Below the pieces are notes generated by a model. It saw only the letters and a program-made list of their open reading frames with translations, was not told the origin of the DNA and ran no database searches. Below, in pieces: positions 38,773 to 47,798 of a stretch of DNA of 64,000 bases. Position numbers and translations under genes: made by a program. Position 1 is the stretch's first letter; each line of letters starts with the position of its first letter. The stretch is from an uncultured Lachnospiraceae bacterium (GTDB lineage: Bacteria > Bacillota > Clostridia > Lachnospirales > Lachnospiraceae). The stretch spans positions 1-64,000 of the forward strand of contig CAOKOL010000020.1 in NCBI GenBank assembly GCA_948470335.1, written 5' to 3'.

Positions 38773-38821
38773 AACAGGGAAGGGAGAGCAGTGTGCATAC
38801 ATCGGCTTTCCTTTCCCTGTT
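38773..38821. terminator. Terminator between convergent transcripts
   Basis: AACAGGGAAGGG (38773-38784) pairs with CCTTTCCCTGTT (38810-38821), 12 bp with one G-U pair. Convergent end for the pgeF cluster and prs. Confidence 0.6.
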
Positions 38822-38889
38822 CTGCTGTTTTGGGCACTGTCAGGTTTTGTGATATGATAAATCGGAGCTGTTATGTCCGGACTGTTACA

Positions 38890-40077
38890 TTACGGCAGTT
38901 TGTGATTATATTTATAAATATATTCCTGAATCTTCTCCGTGGTGGACAGGTAATCGCTGATCGGGACGTCATGGTTCATGGTGTTGATAATTACGGCCAG
39001 GAACTGGCTCATATCTGCCTCCAGGTACCAGGGTTTCTGCAGAAGCTCAGGAGAACGGTAGTTTAAGTTGGTGGTGATCACATAGTCAAAATAACCCTTC
39101 TCGTAAAACTCGTCAAATTTTTCAAAACCGTTGGTAAACAAACCGAAGGTACAGCAGACGATCACTTTGCCTGCTTTTCTGTTCTTTAATTCTTTTGCGG
39201 TATCCAGCATACTTTCTCCGGAGGAGATCATGTCGTCAATGATGATAACCGTCTTTCCCTCTACGCTGCTGCCCAGAAATTCATGGGCCACGATGGGATT
39301 CCTGCCGCCTACGATTTTGGAATAATCCCGGCGTTTGTAGAACATGCCCATGTCCACGCCCAGATTGTTGGCGAAAAATACCGCCCGGTTCATGGCACCC
39401 TCGTCGGGGCTGATGACCATGATGTGGTCCTTGTCGATCAGCAGATTCTTTTCTTTGCCGAACAGGGCTTTGATAAACTGATAGGGAGGTTCGAAATTGT
39501 CGAAGCCGTGAAGGGGGATCGCATTCTGCACTCTGGGGTCATGGGCGTCGAAGGTAACAATATTGGAAACGCCCATGTCTACCAGCTCCCGCAGTGCCAT
39601 GGCACAGTCCAGGGATTCCCGCATGGAGCGGTGGTGCTGGCGGCTTTCGTATAAAAAGGGCATAATCACGTTTACCCTGTGGGCAACGGACACGGAGGTG
39701 GCGATAATCCGTTTCAGATCCTGGTAGTGGTCATCGGGAGACATGTGGTTGATATAACCGGCCATTTTATAGGTCAGGCTGTAGTTGGTGATATCCACCA
39801 TAATATAAATGTCGACGCCGCGGACGGACTGTTTCATCACGCCTTTGGCCTCGCCACTTCCAAAACGGGGACATTCACAGTCCACCAGATAGGAGTCGCG
39901 GTCATATCCTCTGTATTCCAGATATTCCTGCCGTTGTTTCAGCGCTTCGATATCGTTCTGTCGAAACCGTATAATATGGTCGTTTACCTGGCCGGCCAGG
40001 TCCTTGCAGCTTTCCAGTGCGGCGATGCGCAGCGGTGCGATCGGGATACTGTTTTTATAAGTGTAATCTTTTGACAT
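38890..40077 (-). CDS. prs: Ribose-phosphate pyrophosphokinase
   Basis: 395 residues, longer than the typical ~315 because of an N-terminal extension and insertions, a form seen in Lachnospiraceae. It makes PRPP from ribose-5-phosphate and ATP. Visible features: YIMVDITNYS, SVAHRVNVIMPFLYESRQHHR (the pyrophosphate-loop region), ISPDEGAMNRA, and the PRPP-binding VIIIDDMISSGESMLDTA. ATG 40077 has GGAGG five bases upstream and is preferred over ATG 40089, which would contain that RBS. Confidence 0.92.
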   Translation of the reverse strand: MSKDYTYKNSIPIAPLRIAALESCKDLAGQVNDHIIRFRQNDIEALKQRQEYLEYRGYDRDSYLVDCECPRFGSGEAKGVMKQSVRGVDIYIMVDITNYSLTYKMAGYINHMSPDDHYQDLKRIIATSVSVAHRVNVIMPFLYESRQHHRSMRESLDCAMALRELVDMGVSNIVTFDAHDPRVQNAIPLHGFDNFEPPYQFIKALFGKEKNLLIDKDHIMVISPDEGAMNRAVFFANNLGVDMGMFYKRRDYSKIVGGRNPIVAHEFLGSSVEGKTVIIIDDMISSGESMLDTAKELKNRKAGKVIVCCTFGLFTNGFEKFDEFYEKGYFDYVITTNLNYRSPELLQKPWYLEADMSQFLAVIINTMNHDVPISDYLSTTEKIQEYIYKYNHKLP

Positions 40078-40111
40078 GTCTGCCTCCATCTGATGGTATT
40101 TTTCTAAGATA

Positions 40112-40140
40112 TATATATATCAAATACCAGAAATCGTCAA
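40112..40140 (-). promoter_or_regulatory. Promoter of prs
   Basis: Minus strand TTGACG (40135-40140), 17 bp, TATATA (40112-40117), 35 bp before the start. Confidence 0.6.
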
Positions 40141-40259
40141 GATGTTACGGACAGAAAATCAGGAAAACCGTTTTATGAAAATCAGTCTTTCCCGCATAAA
40201 ACCCAGATAAATGGAGAAACTGGTAGCATCTTATTTTATCTGTTTGATAGTGTCAAGTG

Positions 40260-40325
40260 GATTATGAAAACAGCAACTCCCCTCCCAGTTTAAGGGGGAT
40301 TGGGAGGGGAGCTGCGGAACTAAAT
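40260..40325 (+). promoter_or_regulatory. Repeated structured 5'-UTR element, copy 4
   Basis: GATTATGAAAACAGCAAC opens it and GGGAGGGGAGCTGCGGAACTAAAT closes it. Here the interior is a simple hairpin: GCAACTCCCCTCCCA pairs with TGGGAGGGGAGCTGC over 14 of 15 positions. It ends 16 nt before the DMT transporter start codon. Confidence 0.72.
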
Positions 40326-40341
40326 TTGCGGAGGTTTTTGT

Positions 40342-40770
40342 ATGAGTGGGTGGCTGATCGCGATTATTTCCGGGGCTTTGATGAGCATTCAGGGGGTTTT
40401 TAATACGGAGGTGACAAAAACCTCCGGAATCTGGGTGTCCGGCGGATGGGTGCAGTTGACCGCATTTTTTACCTGTCTTGCGGCCTGGCTGTTTACCGGC
40501 AGAGAACATATCCGCCCTCTTTTGGAGGTGGAGCCGAAATATATGCTGCTTGGCGGCGTGATGGGGGCCTTTATTACGTTTACGGTGATTAAAAGTATGG
40601 AAGATCTGGGTCCTGCGAAAGCCGTGATGATTATCGTGGTGGCACAGCTTCTGGCGGCGTATCTGATCGAGGTGTTCGGTGTGTTCGGCGTGGAAAAAAC
40701 AGCTTTTGAGTGGAAAAAGATGGTTGGCATGGCGCTGGCAATCGGCGGCATTATCCTGTTTAAATGGTGA
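40342..40770 (+). CDS. DMT-type transporter, YdcZ/DUF606 family
   Basis: 142 residues with five hydrophobic segments: IAIISGALMSIQGVFNTEV at the N-terminus, GGVMGAFITFTVIKSM in the middle and GMALAIGGIILFKW at the end, as in YdcZ proteins. Membrane carrier of unknown substrate; such proteins often act as single or paired half-size carriers. CGGAGG precedes the ATG. It appears monocistronic under the fourth 5'-UTR element. Confidence 0.8.
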   Translation: MSGWLIAIISGALMSIQGVFNTEVTKTSGIWVSGGWVQLTAFFTCLAAWLFTGREHIRPLLEVEPKYMLLGGVMGAFITFTVIKSMEDLGPAKAVMIIVVAQLLAAYLIEVFGVFGVEKTAFEWKKMVGMALAIGGIILFKW

Positions 40771-40825
40771 AAATTCCGGCGGCGCCAGGAAACAATTTTG
40801 ACGGGAAAATTTAAGAATTTGCATC

Positions 40826-40854
40826 TTGCAAGAAGCAGGCGGATTAGGTACAAT
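40826..40854 (+). promoter_or_regulatory. Promoter before comEA
   Basis: TTGCAA (40826-40831), 17 bp, TACAAT (40849-40854), about 78 bp before comEA. Confidence 0.55.
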
Positions 40855-40932
40855 AGAACGTAACGGCATGAATCGGGAAAAGGTTTCTGCTCCGGGATAC
40901 TATGGGAAATCATGGTAAAAAGGAGGAAATCT

Positions 40933-41700
40933 ATGCCGAAAAAGAAGCGAAAGCTTAAGTTTGTACTGCTGATGATTCTGTCTGTTTTTTTGCTGTTTAC
41001 AGGATGCGGCCGAAGGGGCCGGGAAATTGTTCCGGCCCAGGAGACGGCGGACGGCTCCGAAACGGCAAAAGGCGCAGAAAAGGAACGATTGGAAAAGCGA
41101 AATCCGAAAGGAGATCCGCCCGAGACGGAAGAGACATCTGCCCCGGCGCAGGAGAGTCCGGAGCTGGGGCCGGAAAAACAAGGATCGGGGAATCTTACGG
41201 CGGAAGGAAAAAATATACATAATGAGAAATCGGTTGTGGTTCATGTGTGCGGTGCCGTGAACAATCCGGGAATTTATACCCTTCCGGAAGGGAGCCGCCT
41301 GTGGGAAGCCGTGGAAGCGGCAGGAGGCGCAAGGCCGGACGGGGCGAAAGATTATCTGAACATGGCCGCGCCGGTGTCGGACGGCGGGAAAGTGGTGGTG
41401 CCCTTTCTTGCGGATGTGGAGGAACCCTTCGGGGAATCCGAAACGCTGCGGTCACAGCCGGGAAGCGGCGCGGCAGACGGCGGCAGTCCGGAAGGCGGCG
41501 GCACGGTCCGGCCGGTTAATCTGAATACGGCCGGTTTAGAGCAGCTTATGACGCTTCCGGGAATCGGAGAATCGAAGGCGAAAGCCATTTTGGAATACAG
41601 AGAGAAGACAGGACCCTTCGCCGTGCCTGAGGATATTACAAATGTGCCCGGCATTAAGAACGGTTCCTATGAAAAACTGAAAGATTACATCACGGTGTGA
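40933..41700 (+). CDS. comEA: ComEA-like DNA receptor (SLBB plus helix-hairpin-helix)
   Basis: About 255 residues. A lipoprotein signal ends in LFTGC, so this ComEA would be lipid-anchored. A charged linker to about residue 95 follows, then an SLBB-type domain (VVVHVCGAVNNPGIYTLPEGSR). A C-terminal double helix-hairpin-helix (VNLNTAGLEQLMTLPGIGESKAKAILEYREKTGPF) binds DNA. It captures double-stranded DNA outside the cell for uptake. ATG 40933 follows AAGGAGG; the frame is open from 40912. ComEC lies 3.1 kb downstream on the same strand. Confidence 0.88.
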   Translation: MPKKKRKLKFVLLMILSVFLLFTGCGRRGREIVPAQETADGSETAKGAEKERLEKRNPKGDPPETEETSAPAQESPELGPEKQGSGNLTAEGKNIHNEKSVVVHVCGAVNNPGIYTLPEGSRLWEAVEAAGGARPDGAKDYLNMAAPVSDGGKVVVPFLADVEEPFGESETLRSQPGSGAADGGSPEGGGTVRPVNLNTAGLEQLMTLPGIGESKAKAILEYREKTGPFAVPEDITNVPGIKNGSYEKLKDYITV

Positions 41701-41775
41701 CGGAATGCTTTATCGGGATCAGGACAGATGAAGGATTTGACAGCGCAGACATTTGCAGGGAGGCAAGGGGCCGGA

Positions 41776-42468
41776 ATGTCCAAAAAAGTATTAGTGGTAG
41801 ACGACGAAAAACTGATTGTGAAAGGAATAAAGTTCAGCTTAGAGCAGGACGGTATGGAAGTGGACTGCGCCTATGACGGCGAGGAGGCCGTGAAACTGGC
41901 AAAAGAAACGGAATATGACGTGGTGCTTCTGGACGTGATGCTGCCGGTGTATAACGGTTATGAGGTATGCAGCATGATCCGGGAATTTTCCAATATGCCC
42001 ATTATTATGATTACGGCCAAAAACGACGATATGGATAAGATTCTGGGACTGGAATACGGAGCAGACGACTATGTTACAAAGCCCTTTAATATTCTGGAGG
42101 TAAAAGCCCGGATCAAGGCGATTATGCGCCGGAGCAGCCGGAGTAAGGAACCGGAGGAGAACGGGAAAAAGAAGGTCGTATGCAAGGACCTGACACTGGA
42201 CGGAGAGAGCCGGAGAATTTTTATCAAGGACAGAGAGATCAATCTGACGGCCAAAGAATTCGACCTTCTGGAGCTTCTGCTGATGAATCCGGGGAAGGTG
42301 TACAGCCGTGAGAAGCTGTTGAACGTGGTGTGGGGGTATGAGTATCCCGGCGATGTGAGAACCGTGGACGTGCATGTGCGGCGGCTGCGGGAAAAGATTG
42401 AGAACAATCCCAGCGATCCGCAGTATGTCCATACCAAATGGGGTGTAGGTTATTATTTCAAGGGTTAG
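41776..42468 (+). CDS. OmpR-family response regulator
   Basis: About 230 residues. Receiver domain with the acidic pair VDDEK, phosphoacceptor aspartate in VLLDVMLPVYNGYEV and the conserved lysine in DDYVTKPFN. A winged-helix DNA-binding domain follows (EINLTAKEFDLLELLL, DVRTVDVHVRRLREKIE, VGYYFKG end). ATG 41776 begins the receiver strand; GGGAGG and AAGGGG lie upstream. The 3' end overlaps the histidine kinase frame. It stands between comEA and comEC. Confidence 0.9.
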   Translation: MSKKVLVVDDEKLIVKGIKFSLEQDGMEVDCAYDGEEAVKLAKETEYDVVLLDVMLPVYNGYEVCSMIREFSNMPIIMITAKNDDMDKILGLEYGADDYVTKPFNILEVKARIKAIMRRSSRSKEPEENGKKKVVCKDLTLDGESRRIFIKDREINLTAKEFDLLELLLMNPGKVYSREKLLNVVWGYEYPGDVRTVDVHVRRLREKIENNPSDPQYVHTKWGVGYYFKG

Positions 42469-42559
42469 CCGGAAACTGCAGGCCGTAAAAAGCCTGCGTC
42501 TCTGGCTCTTTGTTCTGCTGGTAATCTGCTGCTTTCTGCCGGCTCATCTGTCATGTCAG

Positions 42560-43882
42560 TTGCTTCTGCGGGGAAATCTGAATGACCAGATCGAGGCGAA
42601 AATCCGGGAACTGCAGTACCAGTGTAATACCCTGTCCAGACAGTTATCCAAGTCCGGCTATCTGGACGGCCGGGACGACGGGACGATAAACAGTACGCTG
42701 TCGGTTCTGTCAGATGTGTATGACGGACGGATTTTGCTGGTGAGTAAGACCTTTAAGATTGAGAAGGATACGTATTCCATCGACGAGGGTAAGCTGAATA
42801 TTTCGGAAAGCGTGCTGAAATGCTTCCAGGGAGAGTCGCTGGCGGAATATTCCGAGAAAAGCCGAAGAATTCAGATGACGATTCCCGTTTATAATCTGGC
42901 ATTGACAGACGTGATCGGCGTAATGGTGGTGACGTCTTCTTCCAGTTCCATTATCGACATGGTTGATGGCTATTACAGCCGTGCCGGCGTGATTGATATC
43001 GTGATTTTAATCATATCGGTATTTGTGGCGTTTTTCCTCTCCCTGGCGCTGGTGCGTCCCCTTAAACGGGTATCGGACGCACTGAAAAAGGCGGCTTTCG
43101 GCGATTTGGAGCCGGTGGATGTCGGAGATTGTGTGGAGACCCAGAGAATCTGCGACGCATACAATAAGATGCTGACGAAGCTGAAAACGCTGGACGAGAG
43201 CCGTCAGGAATTTGTTTCCAATGTGTCTCATGAGCTGAAAACGCCCATTACCTCGATCCGGGTGCTGGCTGACTCTCTGATGTCCATGGAGGATGCGCCC
43301 ATTGAGCTGTACCGGGAATTTTTAAGCGATATCTCCGATGAGATCGACCGGGAGAGTACAATTATCGACGACCTGCTTTCCCTGGTGAAGCTGGACAAGT
43401 CCAATATGGAATTAAAGGTGACGCAGGTCAGTATCAATGAGCTGTTAGAGCTGGTGTTAAAACGTCTGCGGCCGCTGGCAAAACGGCGGAATATTGAACT
43501 GGTATTTGAAAGCTTCCGGCCGGTGATCGGCGAGATCGACGAGGTGAAGCTGACGCTGGCGGTGACAAACCTGGTGGAGAATGCCATTAAGTACAACGTG
43601 GACGAGGGCTGGGTGCGGGTATCCCTGAACGCCGACCACAATTTTTTCTATATCAAGGTGCAGGATTCCGGCCTTGGCATTCCGGAGAATGTACAGGATA
43701 AGGTGTTCGAACGGTTTTACCGGGTGGATAAAGCCCGTTCCAGAGAAACCGGCGGAACCGGGCTGGGGCTTGCCATTACCCATTCGGTGATACAGCTTCA
43801 TCACGGGGCGATTAAACTATACAGCAAAGAGGGTGAGGGAAGCACCTTTACGGTGCGGATCCCTTTGATTTATATTGCCTGA
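42560..43882 (+). CDS. Sensor histidine kinase
   Basis: At least 440 residues: an outside sensor domain, a membrane helix near IDIVILIISVFVAFFLSLALV, HAMP, phosphoacceptor FVSNVSHELKTPITSIRV, N-box NLVENAIKY, G1 DSGLGIP and G2 GGTGLGLAI. TTG 42560 is the first usual start codon but has no RBS, and it cuts off a first membrane helix. The frame stays open upstream to 42449 and encodes KLQAVKSLRLWLFVLLVICC, a good TM1, with no ATG, GTG or TTG. A non-standard start (ATT 42455 or CTG 42476) coupled to the regulator is likely. Partner of the preceding regulator. Confidence 0.88.
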   Translation: MLLRGNLNDQIEAKIRELQYQCNTLSRQLSKSGYLDGRDDGTINSTLSVLSDVYDGRILLVSKTFKIEKDTYSIDEGKLNISESVLKCFQGESLAEYSEKSRRIQMTIPVYNLALTDVIGVMVVTSSSSSIIDMVDGYYSRAGVIDIVILIISVFVAFFLSLALVRPLKRVSDALKKAAFGDLEPVDVGDCVETQRICDAYNKMLTKLKTLDESRQEFVSNVSHELKTPITSIRVLADSLMSMEDAPIELYREFLSDISDEIDRESTIIDDLLSLVKLDKSNMELKVTQVSINELLELVLKRLRPLAKRRNIELVFESFRPVIGEIDEVKLTLAVTNLVENAIKYNVDEGWVRVSLNADHNFFYIKVQDSGLGIPENVQDKVFERFYRVDKARSRETGGTGLGLAITHSVIQLHHGAIKLYSKEGEGSTFTVRIPLIYIA

Positions 43883-43902
43883 ATCAGAATGAGGGAGAAG
43901 GA

Positions 43903-44853
43903 TTGAGACGGTTAAACAGGAGGAAAATGCGGATATGCCTTTTTCTTGTCTTTCTGTGTCTGCCAGTGCTCTGTGCATGCAGACAGAAAAAGCAGAAGGA
44001 GATTTCCGGGGAAGGCGTCTATACGATTTATTATAAAAATCCGGGCGGTACCAAACTGATGTCGGAGAATTACAGGGCGTCAGGCACCGACGATACGACG
44101 CTGGTCAGGGAGCTTCTGGGGGAAATGCGGGTGCATCCGGAAGAGATCGAGCTTGTGTCAGTATTTCCAGAAAATTTAAGCGTGGCGAAATATGAGAGGG
44201 AGGGCGCGTTTCTGACCCTTTATTTTGACAGCCTTTATACGGAGCTGGATCCGGTATCGGAGATTTTGCTGCGGGCGGCCGTGGTAAAAACAATGTGTCA
44301 GATTCCGGGCGTCAGTTATGTCAGCTTTTATGTGAATGATCAGCCTCTGATGGATGCAAACGGCGCGCCGGCAGGCATTATGCAGGCGGATACCTTTGTG
44401 GAGAATCTGAATGAGAATCTGGAGTCCATGCAGCCGGTCACGCTGATTCTTTATTTTGCCAATCAGGAGGGGGATCTTTTATATGAGACGGAGCGGACAG
44501 TGCTGTATAACAGCGATATGCCTCTTGAGAAGGTGGTGGTAAACCAACTGATCCAGGGACCTTCCAGCGACGATTTTTACCCGACGCTGCCGGAGAATCT
44601 GACGCTGCTGGGCATCACGGTGAAGGATGGTATCTGTTATGTGGATTTTGATTCTTCCTTTATCAGCGGGGCACAGGACGTAAAAGATTATATTCCGATT
44701 TATTCGGTGGTCAATTCCTTGTCTGAGCTTACAAACGTCAGTAAGGTACAGATTACCATCAATGGTTCGACGGATGTGAAATTCAGAGAAAATATTTCAT
44801 TTTCCACGGTATTCGAGAGAAATCTGGATTATGTGGGAGGAATGGAGAATTAA
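43903..44853 (+). CDS. GerMN-domain lipoprotein
   Basis: 316 residues. A lipoprotein signal (FLVFLCLPVLCAC) leads to two GerMN domains, about residues 45-165 and 180-305, each with the pattern of a small alpha/beta unit: LVRELLG.., NLSVAKYEREGAFLTLYFDS and KVVVNQLIQGP.., ITVKDGICYVDFDSSF. GerMN proteins occur in spore germination and in sensor-associated lipoproteins. Directly after a two-component system, it may be the outside sensor partner of the kinase. TTG 43903 has GGGAG five bases upstream; ATG 43927 is too close to AGGAGG. Confidence 0.85.
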   Translation: MRRLNRRKMRICLFLVFLCLPVLCACRQKKQKEISGEGVYTIYYKNPGGTKLMSENYRASGTDDTTLVRELLGEMRVHPEEIELVSVFPENLSVAKYEREGAFLTLYFDSLYTELDPVSEILLRAAVVKTMCQIPGVSYVSFYVNDQPLMDANGAPAGIMQADTFVENLNENLESMQPVTLILYFANQEGDLLYETERTVLYNSDMPLEKVVVNQLIQGPSSDDFYPTLPENLTLLGITVKDGICYVDFDSSFISGAQDVKDYIPIYSVVNSLSELTNVSKVQITINGSTDVKFRENISFSTVFERNLDYVGGMEN

Positions 44854-44856
44854 AGA

Positions 44857-47601
44857 TTGAAAAAAAGACCTTTCCTTTTGCTGTCAGGAGCATTTGTGTT
44901 TGGAGAGGTTTGCTGTTATGTGAGTCTGCCTGCGGCTGCGGCGCTGCTGTTTTTATCGGCCGGCGTTGGAGCCGTGGTCCGGGCAGGTGTTTTGCCGCCG
45001 GGGCCTTTGCGGCCGGCGGGCCGTTCTGCAGGCGGTGTGGGCAGACGGTTCTGGCTGCTGGTTCCGGTATTGTTTCTGGCCGGTATGCTTCGGATGGCGG
45101 AGGCCTCCGAATGGAGTGGATTTGCCGCCGGGGCGATGGCGGCGGAAAGTCCGGTTCAGGTGATGGCGGCGGTCCGGGTGGATGAGATCCGGCGGACCGA
45201 TCATTCTGTGCAATTCTATACGAGAACAGTTCTGGAAATCAGGGAGCAGAATTCCGATGCTTCGATTCCCGGTGAACAGGTAAAAAAAACAGAGGCTGTA
45301 AACAGAAGCGAGGATGCCGGCAGGCCGGATGTTCCGGATCGCTTCGGGCAGTTATACGGAGCGGTGGTAACTTTAAAGGGAGATGAGGAAGCCGCCGAGC
45401 ATATTCGGATCGGAGATGTGTTAACCGGAGAGGGGACATTTACCCCTTTTAATGCTGCCACAAATTTCGGGCAGTTTGACCTGCGGCAGTATTATAAGGC
45501 GCATGGACTGGAAGGGCGGATCAGGCTCAGTGAGTGGCGCTGCGTTTCCGATTCCTGTTTCAGTCCGGCGGATGCGGGAGAGAATCTGGTATATCGGGGG
45601 AAACAGTTTTTGCTTGGGCGGCTGTACGGAGCTATGGGAGCCGGAGTGGGAGAAGACGATAAAAAGGGTACGGGAGAAAATGCGGAGGAGAGTGCCGGGA
45701 AAGCGGCCGAAAAAAGTGCGCAAAATGGTGCGGAAAAAGATGCCGGACTGCTGGGGGCGATTCTGACCGGAGAGAAAAGCGGAATCAGTGATGAAGATCA
45801 GAAGCTGTTTCAGGAGAGCGGAATCAGCCACATGTATGCGGTCAGCGGTTTACATGCATCTTTTTTCGGATGGGGATTATATGGAATTCTGAAAAAGCTG
45901 GGAGGTTCCCGGAAGCTCTGCTCGGCAGGGGCCGGGATCGGACTGTGGATGCTGGTGATTGCCGCAGGGGGAAGTGTTTCCGTAAAAAGAGCTTTCTTGA
46001 TGTTTCTGCTTGCGCTGCTGGCTGGGCTGGTCGGCAGAACCTATGATCTGCCTATAAGCCTGTCCGCAGCCTGTATGCTGATTCTGTGGGAGAAGCCGCT
46101 GATGTTGTTTCAGTCCGGGTTTCAGCTTTCTTTCTGTGCGGTGGCGGGGATTGCGGCGGCAGCCAGCGTGACAGGACGCAGCCATCGCAGGGAGGAAGCC
46201 GGTTTGAGGGCTGACAAAAAAGATTTAAAAAAAGAGTTCAGCTCTCAAAATACAAATGGAAAAATGGGCGGATGGGAGAAAGGGAAAGAACGGTTTAGAA
46301 AAGGGCTGACGGCATCCTTGTGGATACAGCTTATCCTGCTGCCTGCTACTCTGTGGAATTTTTTTCAGTATCCCTGTTACGGCATCCTTCTGAATCTGAT
46401 CGTGATTCCGATGCTGCCTGTTGTGCTGACACTGGGATTTGCGGCGATGGCCCTGGGCTGTGTCTGGGTCACAGGTGCCGGATACTGTCTGGTTCCCGTA
46501 AGGGGAATTTTCCGGTTCTGGCGGCTGTTATGCGGTACGGCCCGGAAACTGCCCGGCGCTTTATGGCTGACTGGCCGGCCGAAAACGGTGTATCTGGTGA
46601 TTTTCTGTGTCATTCTTCTTTGCTTCTGGGTGTGTTCTTTCAGAAAACAATGGGGGCGGCGAAGCTGGTATCCCGGATGCCTGGCACTGTTTCTTCTGGT
46701 GTCTCTGGTATTTTTAACCAGAAGGCCGGAAGCCGGACTCCAGGTGACGTTTCTGGACGTGGGCCAGGGAGACGGTATTTATATGAGGGAGGAAAGCGGC
46801 CATACCATAATGATCGACGGCGGCAGCAGTGATGACCGGAAAGTGGGAGAAAACCGGATTCTGCCCATGATAAAGGCGTCGGGAAGCGGACGGGTGGAGG
46901 ACTGGTTTCTGTCGCATCCGGATAAAGACCATCTGTCGGGTCTGAAAGAGATCCTTTCCATGGGATTTCCCATAGAACGGCTTTGGATTCCTATGGTGTT
47001 CCGGGGGAATGAGGCGGTACTTGAACTGGCGGCGCTGGCGGAAGAAAACGGGACAGAAGTTCGGTTTACGGGACCGGGGGTGCTGCTGTCTGACAGGAAT
47101 CCGGGTGAAACTGATGGTATTGATCAGTCGGGCGGTACCGGTTATTTCGACGGATCAGACAGTTTCGCTTCGTCTGCCGCCGCCGGTTTTTCTGTTACCT
47201 GTCTGTATCCTGAACCGGAAGAACCGATTTCTTCTACTAACGACGGTTCTATGGTGCTTCTGGTTCGGTATGAGGGCGTGGATATTTTAATGACCGGCGA
47301 TCTGGAATCCTCAGGCGAGGCCCGTCTGCTGGCGAGAAATGGTCTGTCCGGCCCGTTGACCTGTGACATTCTGAAGGTGGGACATCACGGCTCCAAAGGC
47401 TCCACCGGCCAGTCTTTTCTGGCAGAGCTTGATCTGTTCTTCGCCGTCATTTCCTGCGGCCGGGGCAATTCTTATGGCCATCCCCATCCGGAGCTTTTAT
47501 CCAGGCTTGAAGAACAGGGATGTCAGGCTGTATCGACTATGGAAGAAGGTGCGGTGACGCTGGGGATCTGTGAGGGGGAAATCTATTACATTGGGCAATG
47601 A
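44857..47601 (+). CDS. comEC: DNA-uptake channel ComEC/Rec2
   Basis: 914 residues, full length. The order is N-terminal membrane helices and an OB-like outside domain, the competence domain (ISHMYAVSGLHASFFGWGLYG, DLPISLSAACMLIL), more helices, and a C-terminal metallo-beta-lactamase-like domain (VTFLDVGQGDGIYMR, LSHPDKDHLSGL, GDLESSGEARLL, KVGHHGSKGS). It forms the channel that brings single-stranded DNA into the cell. It starts with TTG, three bases after the GerMN gene, and has Ala/Glu/Lys-rich and Glu/Asp-rich insertions near residues 265-295. All motifs are intact, so transformation capacity may be real. Confidence 0.95.
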   Translation: MKKRPFLLLSGAFVFGEVCCYVSLPAAAALLFLSAGVGAVVRAGVLPPGPLRPAGRSAGGVGRRFWLLVPVLFLAGMLRMAEASEWSGFAAGAMAAESPVQVMAAVRVDEIRRTDHSVQFYTRTVLEIREQNSDASIPGEQVKKTEAVNRSEDAGRPDVPDRFGQLYGAVVTLKGDEEAAEHIRIGDVLTGEGTFTPFNAATNFGQFDLRQYYKAHGLEGRIRLSEWRCVSDSCFSPADAGENLVYRGKQFLLGRLYGAMGAGVGEDDKKGTGENAEESAGKAAEKSAQNGAEKDAGLLGAILTGEKSGISDEDQKLFQESGISHMYAVSGLHASFFGWGLYGILKKLGGSRKLCSAGAGIGLWMLVIAAGGSVSVKRAFLMFLLALLAGLVGRTYDLPISLSAACMLILWEKPLMLFQSGFQLSFCAVAGIAAAASVTGRSHRREEAGLRADKKDLKKEFSSQNTNGKMGGWEKGKERFRKGLTASLWIQLILLPATLWNFFQYPCYGILLNLIVIPMLPVVLTLGFAAMALGCVWVTGAGYCLVPVRGIFRFWRLLCGTARKLPGALWLTGRPKTVYLVIFCVILLCFWVCSFRKQWGRRSWYPGCLALFLLVSLVFLTRRPEAGLQVTFLDVGQGDGIYMREESGHTIMIDGGSSDDRKVGENRILPMIKASGSGRVEDWFLSHPDKDHLSGLKEILSMGFPIERLWIPMVFRGNEAVLELAALAEENGTEVRFTGPGVLLSDRNPGETDGIDQSGGTGYFDGSDSFASSAAAGFSVTCLYPEPEEPISSTNDGSMVLLVRYEGVDILMTGDLESSGEARLLARNGLSGPLTCDILKVGHHGSKGSTGQSFLAELDLFFAVISCGRGNSYGHPHPELLSRLEEQGCQAVSTMEEGAVTLGICEGEIYYIGQ

Positions 47602-47679
47602 GCGGAACAAAAGCTTCACAGGAACAGCAGCGGAAATCTGACCAGAGAAAAAAGAGGGAATTGGGGAGAATTGTTATAC

Positions 47680-47708
47680 TTTACATGTATGAAAATGCCG
47701 GGTATAAT
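47680..47708 (+). promoter_or_regulatory. Promoter of the attenuated MFS gene
   Basis: TTTACA (47680-47685), 17 bp, TATAAT (47703-47708). A second TATAAT at 47776-47781 has no -35. The 427-bp gap 47602-48028 holds this promoter, a leader peptide and several hairpins. Confidence 0.65.
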
Positions 47709-47798
47709 TAGGGAGTATGCCGAATTGAAAATAAAAGAAAATCACAGCAAAAAGTCCCCGGTATGAGGGATATACTATAATCTTTTACAGGAGGTTTT

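Noticed and set aside
47618..47640. Possible fifth copy of the 5'-UTR element (AACAGCAGCGGA)
   Set aside because: Only the first dozen bases match; the 3' block and the closing stem are missing.
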